From the NCBI RefSeq assembly GCF_022760955.1, contig NZ_JAKTNU010000006.1:40295-104294 (forward strand): DNA of 64,000 nucleotides, written 5' to 3'. Of the stretch, positions 34,283 to 51,816 are shown in pieces. Made by a program: the position numbers and the translations under genes. Numbering within the stretch: the first letter of the stretch is position 1; each line of letters starts with the position of its first letter. The notes beneath the pieces were generated by a model, which had not been told where the DNA came from, made no database searches, and saw only the letters and a program-made list of their open reading frames with translations. This DNA comes from Thermus neutrinimicus (GTDB lineage Bacteria; Deinococcota; Deinococci; Deinococcales; Thermaceae).

Positions 34283-35305
34283 GTGGCCGAGCTTCTAGAG
34301 ATCACCGATCCCGAGGCCTGGAACCGGATGGTTTCCAGCTTTCCCATCACCAGCGCCCTGCAGTCCTGGGGCTGGGGGGAAGTGAAGCGGCTTTCCGGCT
34401 GGGTGCCCAGGCGGCTTGCGGTCTACGGGAAGGAAGGGCTTTTGGGGGCGGCCCAGGTGCTGCTGCGCCCCCTGCCTGGGGGTCTCTTCCTGGCCTACGC
34501 CCCTAGGGGCCCCGCGCTTTTCCGCCTCGAGGACCTTCCCCTGGTGGCCAAGGCCTTGGCCTGGGGGGTGCGGGGTACCCACCTGGTCCTCGAGCCCGAG
34601 GCAGGCTTGCCGGCGGAAGAACCTCCCCCCACCTTCCCTGGCCTCCTTCCGGAGGAATCCATCCAGCCCGCCTATTCCCTATGGCTGGACCTCACCCAAG
34701 GGGAGGAGGCCCTCCTTAAGGGGATGAAGGAGATGCACCGCCGTAACGCCCGCCTGGCCCTCAAGCGCACGGAGCTTGGCGTGGAGGGGGAGGAGGCCTT
34801 TCCCGAGTTCTTCCGCCTCTTTGAGGAGACCAACCGCCGGGCCAAGCTTCTGCAACACGCAAAGGAGTACTACCAGGCGGTGCTTAGGGAGATGAACCAG
34901 CCCTATGGGGAGGCCTTCTTGGCCGTGGCCCGTAAGGAGGGGGAAGCCTTGGCGGCGGGGCTTTTCGTGGCCTTCGCCGGTAGGGTGGACTACCTCTATG
35001 GGGGAAGCAGCCGCGCCCACCCCGAGGCCAAGGCTCCCATGGGCATGCACCTGGCGGCCATCCGCCATGGGATGGGACGCGGCTACCGGATCTACGACCT
35101 CTGGGGGGTCCCCAGGACCCCGGAGGGCAGCCATGCGGAGGGGATATGGCGCTTCAAGGAGGGGTTTGGGGGTAGGCGCGTCCAGTTTCCCGCCTTCGCC
35201 CTGCCCCTTTCCCCCCTCTACCGCCCTTTGAAGCTCCTCTTACGCCTGCGCAAGACCTGGGTGAACCTGCGGGTACGGGGAAATGCGCGGGATGTCCTGG
35301 GGTGA
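34283..35305 (+). CDS. FemAB-like peptidoglycan bridge aminoacyltransferase
   Basis: 340 aa. Two GNAT-like domains with the FemX/FemAB hallmarks: LQSWGWGEVKRLSGW near the N-terminus, KEMHRRNARLALKRT, LFEETNRRAKL, and YLYGGSSRAHPEAKAPMGMH with the ends IYDLWGVPRTPEG and FKEGFGG. These enzymes use aminoacyl-tRNA to add amino acids to lipid II. Thermus peptidoglycan has ornithine cross-linked through glycines, so glycine transfer is the simplest assumption. GTG start 3 nt after the response regulator. Confidence 0.88.
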   Translation: MAELLEITDPEAWNRMVSSFPITSALQSWGWGEVKRLSGWVPRRLAVYGKEGLLGAAQVLLRPLPGGLFLAYAPRGPALFRLEDLPLVAKALAWGVRGTHLVLEPEAGLPAEEPPPTFPGLLPEESIQPAYSLWLDLTQGEEALLKGMKEMHRRNARLALKRTELGVEGEEAFPEFFRLFEETNRRAKLLQHAKEYYQAVLREMNQPYGEAFLAVARKEGEALAAGLFVAFAGRVDYLYGGSSRAHPEAKAPMGMHLAAIRHGMGRGYRIYDLWGVPRTPEGSHAEGIWRFKEGFGGRRVQFPAFALPLSPLYRPLKLLLRLRKTWVNLRVRGNARDVLG

Positions 35306-35359
35306 AAGGGCTTGGGGGTCCTGTCATCTTTCTCAAGGGGCCTTGGGTAAGGTGGGAAG

Positions 35360-35908
35360 GTGGTGCGCCTCCTCCTCCTCCTTGTGGTCCTCGGTATGGT
35401 TTTCTGGTTCCTCCGGCCCCCGCCCAAGCCCTTGCCCCCGGAAGGCGTGCGCCTTAAGGGGGTGGAGTTCTACCTTTTCCCCGAGGAGGAGGGGGTGAAG
35501 TGGCGGTTCACCGCCCAGGAGATGGTGGAGGAGGGAGGGGTTTTCCGTATCCAGGGGGGGCTCGAGGGGGAACGGTACGTGGAGGGCCGGCTGGACCTGC
35601 GCCTTTTTGCCCCCCAGGTGGCGGTGGAGCCAGGGGATAACCTGCGGGCTCCCTTCGCCAGGGTGGAGATCCTGAAAGGATGCTTCCGCCTTCAGCTTTC
35701 CGCCCCGGGCAAGGGAGAGGTCCTCATCCGTCAAAAGGAGGGCTTTTTCGCCCCCTGGGTGCGGATCGAGGCCCCTAACCTCAGGGGAGAGGCCCAGGGC
35801 TTTCGCTCGGATTTCGGCATGGAGCGCATAGAGGCGGACAGCCCGCGGTTTGAGTTTCCCGCGGGTGGCACCTTTGGTCCTTGTACCGTGGAAGGAGGAA
35901 GCTCATGA
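35360..35908 (+). CDS. LptC-like single-pass protein
   Basis: 182 aa. One N-terminal membrane helix (VRLLLLLVVLGMVFWFL), then a beta-jellyroll-like stretch (GVRLKGVEFYLFPEEEGVKW, FRIQGGLEGERYVEGRLDLR, FRSDFGMERIEADSPRFEF), as in LptC, the inner-membrane end of the LPS bridge. Similarity is in pattern, not close sequence. It starts an operon of three such proteins, the next one overlapping by ATGA. GTG start; GTG 35363 is an alternative. Confidence 0.7.
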   Translation: MVRLLLLLVVLGMVFWFLRPPPKPLPPEGVRLKGVEFYLFPEEEGVKWRFTAQEMVEEGGVFRIQGGLEGERYVEGRLDLRLFAPQVAVEPGDNLRAPFARVEILKGCFRLQLSAPGKGEVLIRQKEGFFAPWVRIEAPNLRGEAQGFRSDFGMERIEADSPRFEFPAGGTFGPCTVEGGSS

Positions 35909-36762
35909 GAAGGTGGGTTTGGTGGTCCCTTTTGGGTTTGGCCTTGGCCGCTTCCGGCGTCCGGGTTATTCAGGTGGAAGGGGGACGGCTTTCCGGGGAC
36001 CTGCGTTACGGCCCCTGGACCTTTGAGGGAGAGGTGAGGGGACGGGTGAAGGACCTGGAAATCCGCTCCCCCAAGGCCACCCTCAGCGCCCCCAAGGGCA
36101 AGACCATGCAGGAGGCGGAAGGGGAGCGGGAGGCCCGCTTTGAGGGCGGGGTGGTGGTGCGCCGGGGCCGGGTGGAGGCCAGGGGGCCGGCTCTGGTCTA
36201 TCGGGAGAAAACCGGGGAGGGGGAGCTTTTAGGCCCGGCCCGCATGCGCCAAGAGCCCAAACCTGGGGAGGACCCGGTGGAGGTGGAGGCGAGCCGGATG
36301 ACCTTCCAGGTGGACACGGATACCTCCGGCAGCGAAAACGCCCTCCTAAGGAGCGGGAACCAGGAGGGGCGGGCAGCCTTTGTCTACTATGAGGAGGAGA
36401 AGGGTCTGGCGGTGTTCACCGACCCCAAGGAGGTGGTCCTCGTCCGCAAGCGCAAGGACGGGGACCTGGTGATCCGGGCCAAGGAGGTGCGAAGCCTCAC
36501 CGGACCCAAGAAGCTCATCGCCACCGGGGGAGTAAGGCTTCAGGATGGGGATTTGGTCACCACGGGGGAAAGCCTCTACTACGACGACACCACCGGGGAG
36601 GCCATCGTTTTGGGCAGGCCCGCGGTGAGCGAGAACAGGAAGGAAGGGTTTAGGCTTTCGGGAAACACCCTCCAGCACAACGTGAACCGCCACCAGGTGC
36701 GGGTGTACGGCAAGGCCTTCCGCCTGCCGGTGGAGGAGTTCAGGAAGCTGGGGGAGAAGTGA
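35905..36762 (+). CDS. LptA/OstA-like periplasmic protein
   Basis: 285 aa; ATG at 35905 overlaps the previous stop, with GGAAGGAGG upstream. Signal peptide ends LALAASG. Repeating beta segments with the OstA pattern: VRVIQVEGGRLSGDLRYGPW, FEGGVVVRRGRVEARGPAL, EGRAAFVYYEEEKGLAVFTD, ATGGVRLQDGDLVTTGESLY. LptA forms the periplasmic bridge that carries LPS to LptD. Thermus is thought to have no LPS, so the cargo may be another lipid or glycan. Confidence 0.75.
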   Translation: MRRWVWWSLLGLALAASGVRVIQVEGGRLSGDLRYGPWTFEGEVRGRVKDLEIRSPKATLSAPKGKTMQEAEGEREARFEGGVVVRRGRVEARGPALVYREKTGEGELLGPARMRQEPKPGEDPVEVEASRMTFQVDTDTSGSENALLRSGNQEGRAAFVYYEEEKGLAVFTDPKEVVLVRKRKDGDLVIRAKEVRSLTGPKKLIATGGVRLQDGDLVTTGESLYYDDTTGEAIVLGRPAVSENRKEGFRLSGNTLQHNVNRHQVRVYGKAFRLPVEEFRKLGEK

Positions 36763-36772
36763 GGACCTCGAG

Positions 36773-37726
36773 GTGACCCCTTCCCGCCCCTGGCGCCATC
36801 CCCAAAAGCTCCTCCTGGTTCTGGCTGCCCTTTTTCTCCTGGCCTTGGCCCAGGAGGTCTTCCGCCCCCAGGTGGAGCTCACCCGGAAGGAGAAAAAGGT
36901 GGTGGCCTGGGTGAGCGGGGAGGAGGGGAGCCTCTTCTATGCGGACTACGGGGACCTCCTGGTGGGGGAGCTGGAGTCCCTCTCCTCTGAAAGGGTCCAG
37001 GTGGGGGGCCGGGCCTTCTTCTGGGATCCGGGAAGCGTGGTGGAGAAGGGGCTAGGGGTGGGGGAAAGGGTGGAGGTGGCCTATAACCCCGACTGGGAAA
37101 AGGAGGGGCTTCCCTACCTGATGCGTTTGCGGAGGGCTGGAGCAGGGAAGGGGGAGCGCTACCTCCGGCTCGTCCTCTTTGACCCCAGGGGGGTGGAGGT
37201 GCGCCTGGGGGAAGAGGTGGAGGCCAGGGGGCCCCTGGCGGTGGTGGAGCGGGGTGGGGTGGAGGAGCTCTACCTCTCCGGGGGAGAGGCCCAGTACCTG
37301 GAGGAGGAAGGCCGGCTGGAGCTAAGGCCAGCTCCCGGGAAGGTGGCGGTGGTTCAAGGGCAGGTGCGGGTGGAGGGGCAGAGGCTTCGCTACCAAAACG
37401 ACACCGGGGAGGCCCTCTTGGCGGGGCCTCTGGAGGTGCGGCGGGAAGGGGAAAAACCCCTTACGGGCAAAGCGGGAAGCCTGCGCTACCTTCTAGACGA
37501 GGACCGGCTTTGGCTTCTCGGGGGGGTGGAGCTTACCCAGGAGGGGCGCACCACCAAGGCGGAACGGGCCCTCCTGCGGGAGAAGGAGGGGTACGCCTAC
37601 CTCTATGGGGGGGTGGAGAGCCGGGACGAAAAGGGCCTGGTGCGAGGGGAACGGGTGCGCTACGCCCTCAAAAGCGGGGAGGTGGTGGTCCTAGGCCAGG
37701 TGAGGGGAGAGTTTCGTGGGGACTAG
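36773..37726 (+). CDS. Second LptA/OstA-like protein
   Basis: 317 aa, GTG start. Signal/anchor at residues 12-27 ([15 protein letters not shown]). The C-terminal half has the OstA repeat ([60 protein letters not shown]). The N-terminal half ([20 protein letters not shown]) looks different. Third gene of the LptC/LptA-like operon; its stop overlaps that of the convergent ABC ATPase. Confidence 0.7.
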   Translation: MTPSRPWRHPQKLLLVLAALFLLALAQEVFRPQVELTRKEKKVVAWVSGEEGSLFYADYGDLLVGELESLSSERVQVGGRAFFWDPGSVVEKGLGVGERVEVAYNPDWEKEGLPYLMRLRRAGAGKGERYLRLVLFDPRGVEVRLGEEVEARGPLAVVERGGVEELYLSGGEAQYLEEEGRLELRPAPGKVAVVQGQVRVEGQRLRYQNDTGEALLAGPLEVRREGEKPLTGKAGSLRYLLDEDRLWLLGGVELTQEGRTTKAERALLREKEGYAYLYGGVESRDEKGLVRGERVRYALKSGEVVVLGQVRGEFRGD

Positions 37727-39231
37727 GCAGAAATGCCAGCCATGAGAAGTCCCAGGCGCTCCTCCTTGGCCTCCTCGGGGGTAAGTTCCCCCACGATCCG
37801 CCCCTCATACATGACCAGGATCCGGTCCGACAGGCTGATCACCTCGGAGAGGTCCGCGGAGACCAGAAGCACCGCCAGGCCCTGGTCGCGGGCCTCCACC
37901 AGGCGCTGGTGGATGAACTCTATGGCCCCCACGTCCACGCCCCGGGTGGGCTGGGCGGCGATGAGGAGCCGGGGCCTCCGCAAAAGTTCCCTGCCCACCA
38001 CGATTTTCTGCTGGTTTCCCCCGGAGAAGCGCCGGGCGGAGAGGTCCGTGGAGCGAGGGCGGACGTCAAAGGTTTCCACCAGGGTACGGGCATGCTGCTC
38101 CATGGCCATCCCGTCCAGAAAGCCTAGAAAGCCGCGGAAGGGCAAGCGGCGCTGGTCCCCCAGGATGGCGTTTTCCCGCACGGAGAAGTCCAGAACCAGC
38201 CCCCGGGCAAGCCGGTCTTCGGGGATATGGCTCACGCCCGCCTCCCGCACCTTAAGGGCCAGGTGGGGAAGAGGGTGGCCCAGGTAGCGCACGGTGCCCC
38301 GGTACCTGCGCAGGCCCGCCAGGGCCTCCACCAGCTCGGTCTGGCCGTTCCCCTCCACCCCGGCAATGCCCACGATCTCCCCCGCCCGCACGGAGAAGCT
38401 CACCCCCTTTAGCCTTGGGGGAGCCTCGAGGTCCTCCACCTCCAGGACCACCTCCCTTGGCCGGGCAGGGCCCTTTTCCACCCTCAAGACCACCTCCCTG
38501 CCCACCATCATCCGGGCCAGCTCCTCCAGGGAGGTTTCCGGGGTCTTCACCGTGCCCACCACCCTTCCGTCCCGGATCACCGTGACCCGGTCGGAGACGG
38601 AAAGCACCTCCTTCAGCTTGTGGCTGATGAAGATGGCGGCGTTCCCCTTGGCCACATAGGTCCTGAGGAAGCGGAAAAGCTCCTCTGCTTCCTGGGGGGT
38701 TAGGACGGCGGTGGGCTCGTCCAGGATGAGGATCTTGGCCTGGCGGTAAAGGGCCTTGAGGATCTCCACCCGTTGCTGTAGCCCCACGGGGAGGTTCTCA
38801 ATGCGCTCGTCCAAAGGGACCTGGAAGCCCAGTTCCGCCATGAGGGCGGTGGCCCGCTTCCTGGCCTCCTCGAGGTTGAGGTAGAGGGAGCTTCCCGGCT
38901 CGAGGCCCAGGACCAGGTTCTCCAGCACGGTGAAGGGTTCCACCAGCATGAAGTGCTGGTGCACCATGCCGATGCCGTGGGCGATGGCGTCCAGGGGGCT
39001 TTTGGGCCGGTAGGGTTTGCCGTTCACCCACATCTCCCCTTGGTCCGGGGGCTGTAGGCCATAGACGATCTTCATCAGGGTGGACTTTCCCGCCCCGTTT
39101 TCCCCCACCAGGGCCAGGACCTCGCCCCAGTTCAGGTCCAGGCTGATGCGATCGTTGGCCAGGACCAGGGGGAAGCGCTTGGTGATGTCCTTTAGGACCA
39201 GGGCCTTTGAGGTAGTTCCGCCGACCTCCAC
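37723..39231 (-). CDS. Nucleoside/sugar-type ABC transporter ATPase (two ABC domains)
   Basis: 502 aa. Two ABC cassettes: Walker [10 protein letters not shown], signature [14 protein letters not shown] and Walker [12 protein letters not shown] in the first; in the second the P-loop is GVEGNGQTE (no catalytic Lys), with [12 protein letters not shown] and AAQPTRGVD, as normal for RbsA/YufO-type ATPases. Paired with the BMP binding protein upstream, it most likely takes up nucleosides. GTG 39231 is a tentative start; TTG 39246 lies in the upstream terminator. No permease genes are next to it. Confidence 0.85.
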   Translation of the reverse strand: MEVGGTTSKALVLKDITKRFPLVLANDRISLDLNWGEVLALVGENGAGKSTLMKIVYGLQPPDQGEMWVNGKPYRPKSPLDAIAHGIGMVHQHFMLVEPFTVLENLVLGLEPGSSLYLNLEEARKRATALMAELGFQVPLDERIENLPVGLQQRVEILKALYRQAKILILDEPTAVLTPQEAEELFRFLRTYVAKGNAAIFISHKLKEVLSVSDRVTVIRDGRVVGTVKTPETSLEELARMMVGREVVLRVEKGPARPREVVLEVEDLEAPPRLKGVSFSVRAGEIVGIAGVEGNGQTELVEALAGLRRYRGTVRYLGHPLPHLALKVREAGVSHIPEDRLARGLVLDFSVRENAILGDQRRLPFRGFLGFLDGMAMEQHARTLVETFDVRPRSTDLSARRFSGGNQQKIVVGRELLRRPRLLIAAQPTRGVDVGAIEFIHQRLVEARDQGLAVLLVSADLSEVISLSDRILVMYEGRIVGELTPEEAKEERLGLLMAGISA

Positions 39232-39245
39232 GCCCGGAGTATACA

Positions 39246-39272
39246 AAAAGGCCGGGAGGTTCCCGGCCTTTT
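39246..39272 (-). terminator. Terminator between BMP gene and ABC ATPase
   Basis: AAAAGGCCGGGA (39246-39257), loop GGT, TCCCGGCCTTTT (39261-39272); T-run on the - strand. It may reduce ATPase expression relative to the binding protein. Confidence 0.8.
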
Positions 39273-39287
39273 GCTGAGCCCGCCTTC

Positions 39288-40412
39288 CTAGCGTTTTTCG
39301 GGCACCTTAAGCTGGCCCTTGATGATCTGCTGCTTCAAGACCTCCAGCTTGCTGACCACGGCGGCCGGGATCAGGGCCTTGTTGTACTCGTCCAGGGCGT
39401 ACCCCACCCCGTTGTTGGCCAGGCCGAACTCCCGCACCCCGCCCTTAAAGGCCTTCTGCACCACGCTCTTGATGACCTCGTAGGTGGCCACGTCCACCCG
39501 CTTCATCATGGAGGTGAGGCCGTGGTTCAGGGTGCTGGGGTTATTGTCGGTGTCCCCCAGGTAGTTCTGGTTGGCGTCCACCCCGATGAAGAAGAGGGGC
39601 GTGGCCTTGGTGCCGTCGGTGCCGCAGGTCTTGGTGTAATCCGCGTACTTGGGCACCTTGGCGTAGGGGTCGGCCTTGCGCACAAAGCGGATGGCCCCGC
39701 CCTCCTTGAGGCACTTGGCCTGCTTCACGTAGTCGATGAGGCCCAGGCCCGAGCCTCCGGCGGCGGCGTAGATGATGTCCGCCCCCTGGCGCACCTGGCT
39801 GGCGGCGATCTCCTTGGCCTTGGCGGGGTCGTTCCAGGCGGCGGGGGTGTTGCCCACATAGCCCACCAGGACCTTGCCCTGGATCTTGTCCTCCTTGAAG
39901 GCGTACTCCGCCCCGGCCCGGAAGCCCGCCTCAAACTTGTGGATGAGGGGGATGTCCATGCCGCCGATGAAGCCCACCACCCCGGTGCGGGTCATCTTGC
40001 CGGCGATGTAGCCCACCAGGAAGCTCCCCTCGTGCTCCCGGAAGACCAGGCCCACGGCGTTCAAAAGCTTGCCCTCCCCGGGGACGGCGTCAATGACGGC
40101 AAAGTTCACCTTGGGGAACTCCTTGGCGGTGGCGGTGATGGCGGGCTCGTTGGCGAAGCCCACCCCGATCACCAGGTCAAAGCCCTCCTCGGCGAAGGTG
40201 CGGATGCCCTGGCCTACCTGGGAGGGGTCGGCGGGCTCAAAGTCAAAGAGCTTGACCCCAAAGTCCTTGGCTGCCTTCTGCGCCCCTTCCCAGGCGGACT
40301 GGTTGAAGGAGCGGTCAAACTTACCCCCAGCGTCAAAGGCGATGCCCACGCGGACTTGGGCCAGGCTCAGGCCCAGGGCCAATACTGCCAAAAGGGTTAC
40401 GATACGTTTCAT
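39288..40412 (-). CDS. BMP-family substrate-binding protein
   Basis: 374 aa. Signal peptide with an Ala-type cut (LALGLSLAQ) rather than a lipobox. Mature start [21 protein letters not shown] is the Bmp/PnrA pattern, with [20 protein letters not shown] and [15 protein letters not shown]. Members bind purine nucleosides or sugars. AGGAGGTGG lies 3 nt before the ATG. Partner: the ABC ATPase beyond a terminator; permeases lie elsewhere. Confidence 0.9.
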   Translation of the reverse strand: MKRIVTLLAVLALGLSLAQVRVGIAFDAGGKFDRSFNQSAWEGAQKAAKDFGVKLFDFEPADPSQVGQGIRTFAEEGFDLVIGVGFANEPAITATAKEFPKVNFAVIDAVPGEGKLLNAVGLVFREHEGSFLVGYIAGKMTRTGVVGFIGGMDIPLIHKFEAGFRAGAEYAFKEDKIQGKVLVGYVGNTPAAWNDPAKAKEIAASQVRQGADIIYAAAGGSGLGLIDYVKQAKCLKEGGAIRFVRKADPYAKVPKYADYTKTCGTDGTKATPLFFIGVDANQNYLGDTDNNPSTLNHGLTSMMKRVDVATYEVIKSVVQKAFKGGVREFGLANNGVGYALDEYNKALIPAAVVSKLEVLKQQIIKGQLKVPEKR

Positions 40413-40460
40413 CTACCACCTCCTATGGCGTTTCGCCGTAGGGCATTATACCGGGTTGGG

Positions 40461-43294
<2,834 letters not shown>

Positions 43295-43301
43295 GCCCTA
43301 G

Positions 43302-43337
43302 AGTCTACTTGCCCTTTAGGGCAAAGGGGTCTACCCT
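43302..43337. promoter_or_regulatory. Divergent promoters around a 16-bp palindrome
   Basis: - strand: TAGACT (43307-43302) 7 nt before thyX. + strand: TTGCCC (43309-43314), 17-bp spacer, TACCCT (43332-43337), 6 nt before the ATG at 43344. TTGCCCTTTAGGGCAA (43309-43324) is a perfect 7-2-7 inverted repeat over the + strand -35, a candidate operator. Confidence 0.6.
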
Positions 43338-43343
43338 AAGCTC

Positions 43344-43400
43344 ATGCGGGTCCGCACCCCCTTTGCCTACAAGTGGCGGCACGGGCGCTACAGGCCTTGA
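43344..43400 (+). CDS. Possible 18-aa leaderless peptide upstream of trpB
   Basis: MRVRTPFAYKWRHGRYRP, stop TGA at 43398. The -10 lies 6 nt before the ATG with a good -35, so if the promoter is real the first AUG of the trpBA transcript starts this frame. It is very basic (6 of 18 Arg/Lys) and has one Trp, not the tandem Trp codons of a classic trp leader, and I see no terminator hairpin before trpB. It could be a true microprotein, a leader, or chance. Confidence 0.35.
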   Translation: MRVRTPFAYKWRHGRYRP

Positions 43401-43478
43401 GGGCCTTGGCTCTAAGGGCTTGCGGCTTGTAGGATGGATAGGCTTTGTGGCGCCAGCGCGCCCATTTTCGGAGCGAGT

Positions 43479-46596
<3,118 letters not shown>

Positions 46597-46649
46597 GGGA
46601 CCCATGCTACACCTTTCGGACCCCCTGGGGTTGGGTCTTGGGCCACGGA

Positions 46650-46655
46650 TAAAAT
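46650..46655 (+). promoter_or_regulatory. -10 of leaderless DUF355 gene
   Basis: TAAAAT, 6 nt before the ATG at 46662. Confidence 0.55.
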
Positions 46656-46661
46656 GGGGGC

Positions 46662-47147
46662 ATGGAACTCAAGCTCATCCCCATAGAGAAGCCGGAAAAC
46701 CTCAACGTCATCCTGGGCCAGGCCCACTTCATCAAGACGGTGGAGGACCTCCACGAGGCTTTGGTGACCGCCGTGCCGGGCATCAAGTTCGGCTTGGCCT
46801 TCTCCGAGGCCAGCGGCAAGCGCCTGGTGCGGCGCTCGGGCACCGATCCCGAGCTTACCGAGCTTGCGGTGAAAAACCTCCTCAACCTGGCGGCGGGACA
46901 CACCTTCCTCATCTTTTTAGGGGAGGGGTTTTACCCCATTAACGTGCTCCATGCGGTGAAGGCCTGCCCAGAGGTGGTGCGCATCTTTGCCGCCACCGCC
47001 AATCCCCTCAAGGTGGTGGTGGCGGAGGAAGGAGAGCAGCGGGCCATCCTGGGGGTGATGGATGGCTTTACGCCCCTGGGGGTGGAGGACGAGGCCGAGG
47101 TGGCCTGGCGTAAGGACCTTCTCCGCCGTTTCGGCTACAAACTTTAG
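46662..47147 (+). CDS. Adenosine-specific kinase family protein (DUF355)
   Basis: 161 aa. N-terminus MELKLIPIEKPENLNVILGQ and blocks KFGLAFSEASGKRLVR, GHTFLIFLGEGFYPINVLHA and FAATANPLKVVVAE fit the archaeal-type Adenosine_kin family. The biochemistry is known only for a few archaeal members, so adenosine phosphorylation here is by family. First in a run of four leaderless-type + genes. Confidence 0.85.
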   Translation: MELKLIPIEKPENLNVILGQAHFIKTVEDLHEALVTAVPGIKFGLAFSEASGKRLVRRSGTDPELTELAVKNLLNLAAGHTFLIFLGEGFYPINVLHAVKACPEVVRIFAATANPLKVVVAEEGEQRAILGVMDGFTPLGVEDEAEVAWRKDLLRRFGYKL

Positions 47148-47179
47148 CGCCCCCTTATCCCTGCTCCGGGGGCTTGGGG

Positions 47180-47185
47180 TAAGAT
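47180..47185 (+). promoter_or_regulatory. -10 of leaderless bcp
   Basis: TAAGAT, 6 nt before the ATG at 47192. Confidence 0.55.
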
Positions 47186-47191
47186 GCCCCC

Positions 47192-48345
<1,154 letters not shown>

Positions 48346-48349
48346 GGTG

Positions 48350-48355
48350 TAGAAT
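48350..48355 (+). promoter_or_regulatory. -10 of metG leader
   Basis: TAGAAT, 7 nt before the leader ATG at 48363; overlaps the end of rpiA by spacing only. Confidence 0.55.
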
Positions 48356-48362
48356 CGGACCC

Positions 48363-48385
48363 ATGAAGGGCATGCCCCATTCTTA

Positions 48386-48386
<1 letters not shown>
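48363..48386 (+). CDS. metG leader peptide MKGMPHS (7 aa)
   Basis: A leaderless 7-codon frame with two Met codons, ending TAG at 48386, directly followed by a hairpin (48386-48407) and a terminator-like hairpin (48408-48431). Position before a methionyl-tRNA synthetase and Met codon at position 4 fit an attenuation leader. The stretch GGGCATGCCCC at 48368-48378 can also pair with the terminator arm. Only sequence evidence. Confidence 0.5.
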
Positions 48387-50309
<1,923 letters not shown>

Positions 50310-50374
50310 CTTTAGGGGTGCAGCGGACCGCCAAGGCCCCACCTCGGCGGAGCCAGGGTGGGGTGGGCCAAAGA

Positions 50375-50393
50375 GGCCGGGGAAAACCCGGCC
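50375..50393. terminator. Hairpin between metG and ctpA
   Basis: GGCCGGG (50375-50381), loop GAAAA, CCCGGCC (50387-50393) in the convergent gap; short T-run only. Confidence 0.5.
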
Positions 50394-50413
50394 CCTTCGG
50401 CCATCCGCCCAGG

Positions 50414-51739
50414 CTAACGGGCGGCCTTAAGCTCCTCCAAGGCCCGCTTGAGGATGGCGTCTCCCTCCAGGTCCAAGACCGCCTGCCCCCGGTCTTCGGG
50501 AAGGGGCCGCTGGCGCTGGGGCTCGGCGTAGGTGAACTTACCCTCGGCATCGGCCTTCACCTTCACGGTCTTGCCGTTTAGGGTTACGCTGACCTCGGCC
50601 CCCGGGGGTGCCCCGACCCCTTGTAGGGAGAGGGGGGTGGGGAAGCGGGTGTCCTTCACCTCGATGTCGGGCTTCAGGCCCTCCTTGTTGATGGCCCGGC
50701 GCTTGGGGGTGAGCCACTCAAAGGTGACCAGGGTGAGCTCGCCCCCGTTGGCCAGGGTGTAGGGGGTCTGGCCCACGCCCTTGCCGAAGGTTTTCTCCCC
50801 GATGACCTTGGCCCGGCCGTGGTCCTGCAGGGCCCCGGCCACGATCTCGCTGGCGGAGGCGCTGTTCCCGTTCACCAGGACCACCATGGGGCCATCCCAC
50901 AAGGGCCTCCCCGAGGCCTCGCACCAGACCCGGGTGAGGTTCTTGGTGCGGGTGTAGACGATGGGGCCTTCCTTAAGGAAGGCGCTGGCCACGGCGCAGC
51001 CCTGGTCCAAAAGGCCTCCTCCGTTGTCCCTGAGGTCAAGGATGAGCTTCTTGATGCCCTGGGCCTTGAGCCCATCAATGGCCTTCTTCAGCTGGTCCTC
51101 CACCTTGAAGTTGGCGAAGGTCTCCAAGGCCACATAGCCCACATCCCCGATCCTCCCCGTGGAAACCGAGATGATTTCCACCTTTTCCCGGATGAGCTCG
51201 AAGACCAAGGGGGCAGGGGCCCCTTCCCGCCGCACCTTGATGGTGACCTTGGTGCCCTCCCGGCCGCGGATTCTGGCCACCACTTCCTGGAGGGGAAGCC
51301 CGGTCACATCCTCCCCGTCCACCTCGAGGATCACATCCCCGGCCCGCATACCGGCCCGCTGGGCGGGAAGGCCCTTCATCACCCCTTCGATCCTCGCCCC
51401 CGTGCCGTCGGGGTTGGCGGGGGAGAGGGTGGCCCCGATGCCGAAGAACTCCCCCCTGAGATCCTCCTGCCGGAGGCTTGCCCGCTGGGGTGGGGAGTAG
51501 CTGGTGAAGGGGTCCTTCAGGGCGGAAACCATGCCCCCGATGGCCCCTTCCAGGAGGGCGTTGAGCTTCTCCCGGGGCAGGGGTTCCAGATAGTCCTGCT
51601 GGATCCTCTGGTAGACCTCCAGGAGGGCCTGGCCGTTGGGGTTTTGCAGGAGGTTTTCCGCTTGGGGACGAGGTAGCTGGGCGTATACCAGGGCCAGGAT
51701 CACCCCGAGCCCGGCGATGAACCATGCGCGTCTTTTCAT
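50414..51739 (-). CDS. ctpA: C-terminal processing protease (S41)
   Basis: 441 aa from ATG 51739 (GAGGGAAGAG just upstream). A signal/anchor helix (residues 5-22), a PDZ domain (GIGATLSP, GDVILEVDGEDV), and the S41 core: Ser in VNGNSASASEI and Lys in GEKTFGKGV. Trims the C-terminus of exported or envelope proteins. The C-terminal 70 residues (VSVTLNGKTVKVKADAEGKF) look like an extra copper-amine-oxidase-like beta segment. TATAGT upstream on - strand. Confidence 0.93.
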   Translation of the reverse strand: MKRRAWFIAGLGVILALVYAQLPRPQAENLLQNPNGQALLEVYQRIQQDYLEPLPREKLNALLEGAIGGMVSALKDPFTSYSPPQRASLRQEDLRGEFFGIGATLSPANPDGTGARIEGVMKGLPAQRAGMRAGDVILEVDGEDVTGLPLQEVVARIRGREGTKVTIKVRREGAPAPLVFELIREKVEIISVSTGRIGDVGYVALETFANFKVEDQLKKAIDGLKAQGIKKLILDLRDNGGGLLDQGCAVASAFLKEGPIVYTRTKNLTRVWCEASGRPLWDGPMVVLVNGNSASASEIVAGALQDHGRAKVIGEKTFGKGVGQTPYTLANGGELTLVTFEWLTPKRRAINKEGLKPDIEVKDTRFPTPLSLQGVGAPPGAEVSVTLNGKTVKVKADAEGKFTYAEPQRQRPLPEDRGQAVLDLEGDAILKRALEELKAAR

Positions 51740-51804
51740 CTCTTCCCTCACCTAGCCTCCACTATAGCGCCCCACCATGAGAAACAACCGTGGTCTGCCT
51801 TCCG

Positions 51805-51810
51805 TATAGT
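51805..51810 (+). promoter_or_regulatory. -10 of leaderless ftsE
   Basis: TATAGT, 6 nt (AAGGGC) before the ftsE ATG at 51817; no ribosome site. Confidence 0.6.
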
Positions 51811-51816
51811 AAGGGC

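Noticed and set aside
43344..43400. Similarity of the 18-aa peptide to ribosomal protein Thx
   Set aside because: Only a short basic stretch (WRHGRYRP against WRGTYGKYRP) matches; too little to claim homology.
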